This document shows, piece by piece, positions 62,590 to 64,000 of a stretch of 64,000 nucleotides of DNA (positions are counted from its first letter, which is position 1; each line of letters begins with the position of its first letter). The stretch lies in assembly GCA_947579605.1 (NCBI GenBank), contig OX388325.1, positions 9,729,572-9,793,571 on the forward strand. The letters run 5' to 3'. The notes beneath the pieces were generated by a model. It had not been told where the DNA came from. It saw nothing but the letters and a program-made list of their open reading frames with translations, and did no database searches. The position numbers and the translations under genes were made by a program. The stretch is from Athripsodes cinereus. Its lineage: Eukaryota > Arthropoda > Insecta > Trichoptera > Leptoceridae.

Positions 62590-64000
62590 ATTTAGAAAAT
62601 TTTAAAGCAATTCCTTTAACCAAAAAATTCGAAATTTGAATAGTTTTTACTAGAAGTACATACCTATTTGTTTTAATGATAGTCTAAGCCCGTTCTGTAC
62701 CGTGAATTTCAGGGAGCAATTTTTCTGTAATTTCTTAACAAATGCACCTATGTGCCTATGTGATTTTATGAATCTACCGACGGTACCTACAAGCATTAAA
62801 ATTAATATTAACAATAATAAACGAAGATATGGGTTGACAGATTATGAGGTCGTTAAATGTTTATGACATAATTAATACATATCGACAGTCCAGTTCCATT
62901 ACTCAACAAGTCGAAAATTTTGATTTAATCGGTAATACAATCAACGCCACTCGTCCAATTCCACAAACAAATAAATACCCTTAAATAATTTTTTTTATTT
63001 TTCTCGGCTATCCACCCGTCATCGAGTGACTTGAGCCCTTTGGGCACGAGTTTAATACCCTTTATTTATTAAATATTATTTAAGTTATGCAAAAAAATAA
63101 TGTACCTTTTTACAATACAAATACCTAATCATTTCAAACTATTTAACTATTAAACGGAACAAGACAATGTATATCTTGAATAGTGCAAAATTATTTTATA
63201 ATATTTTTTTTTTATCTCGTATATATGTTGTATTTTCAAAGCATAACATGATTATAGCAAAATTAGAAAAATGGTGATTTCTTGAATATAAGACATTTCT
63301 ACTTGTTGAGTTTTGGAACTGTACAGTCGATATAATAAGCCTGGTTTAACTTAGAGAATTACCATATAACATCACATAACCAACTTTCAATTCAACTAGC
63401 CAACAATTAATACAAACCCTCCAATACCATAAGGTCAATAAAGCTCGGAACAATATTGCGATTCAGTCACTTTCTGGTCAATATGCTGGAAAAGATCAAT
63501 AGAGCCAACAAATCTTGCTTCCACTTCCACTTGCTTTTGGTATCGTAGAACCCATCATCTGGAATTGACTACTCGAGGACCTTAGACAGAGCATTTAAGT
63601 AACAACACGTACGACATGCAGTAAAATTAATATGCCAATGACTTTGTAAGTCGAAACCAGGTCACTATATTATTAAAATAGTAAAAATTTAACCATTTGT
63701 GATTCTTTATATAAAAATATATTTGCTGAAAAGGAAAGTTATAACTAAATATCATTTTATATTTTGCAAACAGATATTTAACTTTTAAGGTATATGTAAT
63801 GCGGTCACTTGTTGAATCAATTCCAATATGAAATTACCAACTTTAATCATCGTAAAAGTTGCCCATAACTGTCATGAAAAGATATATGGACATGTCGTAA
63901 TATTTTTAATTACAAAAACATAAGGTCAGTAAGCATTTTCATGGTTTTAAGGGTTGTCCACAACTTTCCATTGGAGAGGAGCATATCATCTAGACTAAAC
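62590..64000. other. AT-rich end of window
   Basis: Contains 'ctcggctatccacccgtcat' with 'cgagtgac' near 63003-63030 (similar to the 50-bp insertion at 39469-39518) and 'tgactttgtaagtcgaaacc' at 63641-63660 (an arm of the 8853 palindrome family). Nothing else recognised. Confidence 0.45.

Overview
The window is AT-rich, repeat-dense eukaryotic DNA. It most likely comes from an insect, probably a moth or butterfly. That is an inference from the AT-rich background, the many copies of TAGGTACCTA-like words, the LINE, SINE and Helitron types present, and a Gypsy element with long LTRs. I see no bacterial operons, tRNA or rRNA genes, or CRISPR. No intact host protein-coding gene can be supported. 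The window looks like a TE-packed intergenic region or large intron.

The largest intact unit is a complete Ty3/Gypsy LTR retrotransposon at 9977-19610 (+). Its two 2123-bp LTRs look identical, the target-site duplication is AGGT, and gag and pol are intact. Gag has a hydrophobic N-terminus and no zinc knuckle. Pol lies in the -1 frame behind a TTTAAAC slippery heptamer (13224-13230) with a predicted stem-loop 7 nt downstream. There is no env. This element is recent and possibly active; nearly everything else is decayed.

Other elements: a CR1/Jockey-type LINE with endonuclease and RT at 4.4-8.0 kb; a rosa-like DD41D mariner with 32-bp inverted repeats at 31.76-33.06 kb; a Penelope-like GIY-YIG fragment at 27.6-28.2 kb; two short Helitron-type elements (9.04, 39.44 kb); two hAT-type MITEs with perfect 8-bp target duplications (23.87, 24.97 kb); two palindromic TTAA-flanked MITEs (29.44, 35.73 kb); a 934-bp palindromic element (42.5 kb); and several smaller foldback elements. 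A Myb/SANT-like gene fragment with two consistent introns (2.6-3.6 kb, -) faces a short ORF (1.9 kb, +), which may be a Harbinger-type remnant.

Most of the rest consists of 5'-truncated LINE tails and SINEs. I named the families myself: LINE-A (RT C-terminus, tail of TATAG repeats), LINE-B (tail AAATA repeats), LINE-C (13-bp target duplications), LINE-E to LINE-J, a non-tRNA SINE-1 (about 248 bp, more than 15 copies) and a tRNA-derived SINE-2. SINE-1 ends with the same 3' sequence as LINE-A, which suggests LINE-A mobilises it. Many copies are nested with exact target duplications: LINE-G in SINE-1; LINE-G in LINE-H in a foldback; two insertions of only about 50 bp; a SINE-2 split by LINE material. 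The relative order of insertion can therefore be read directly.
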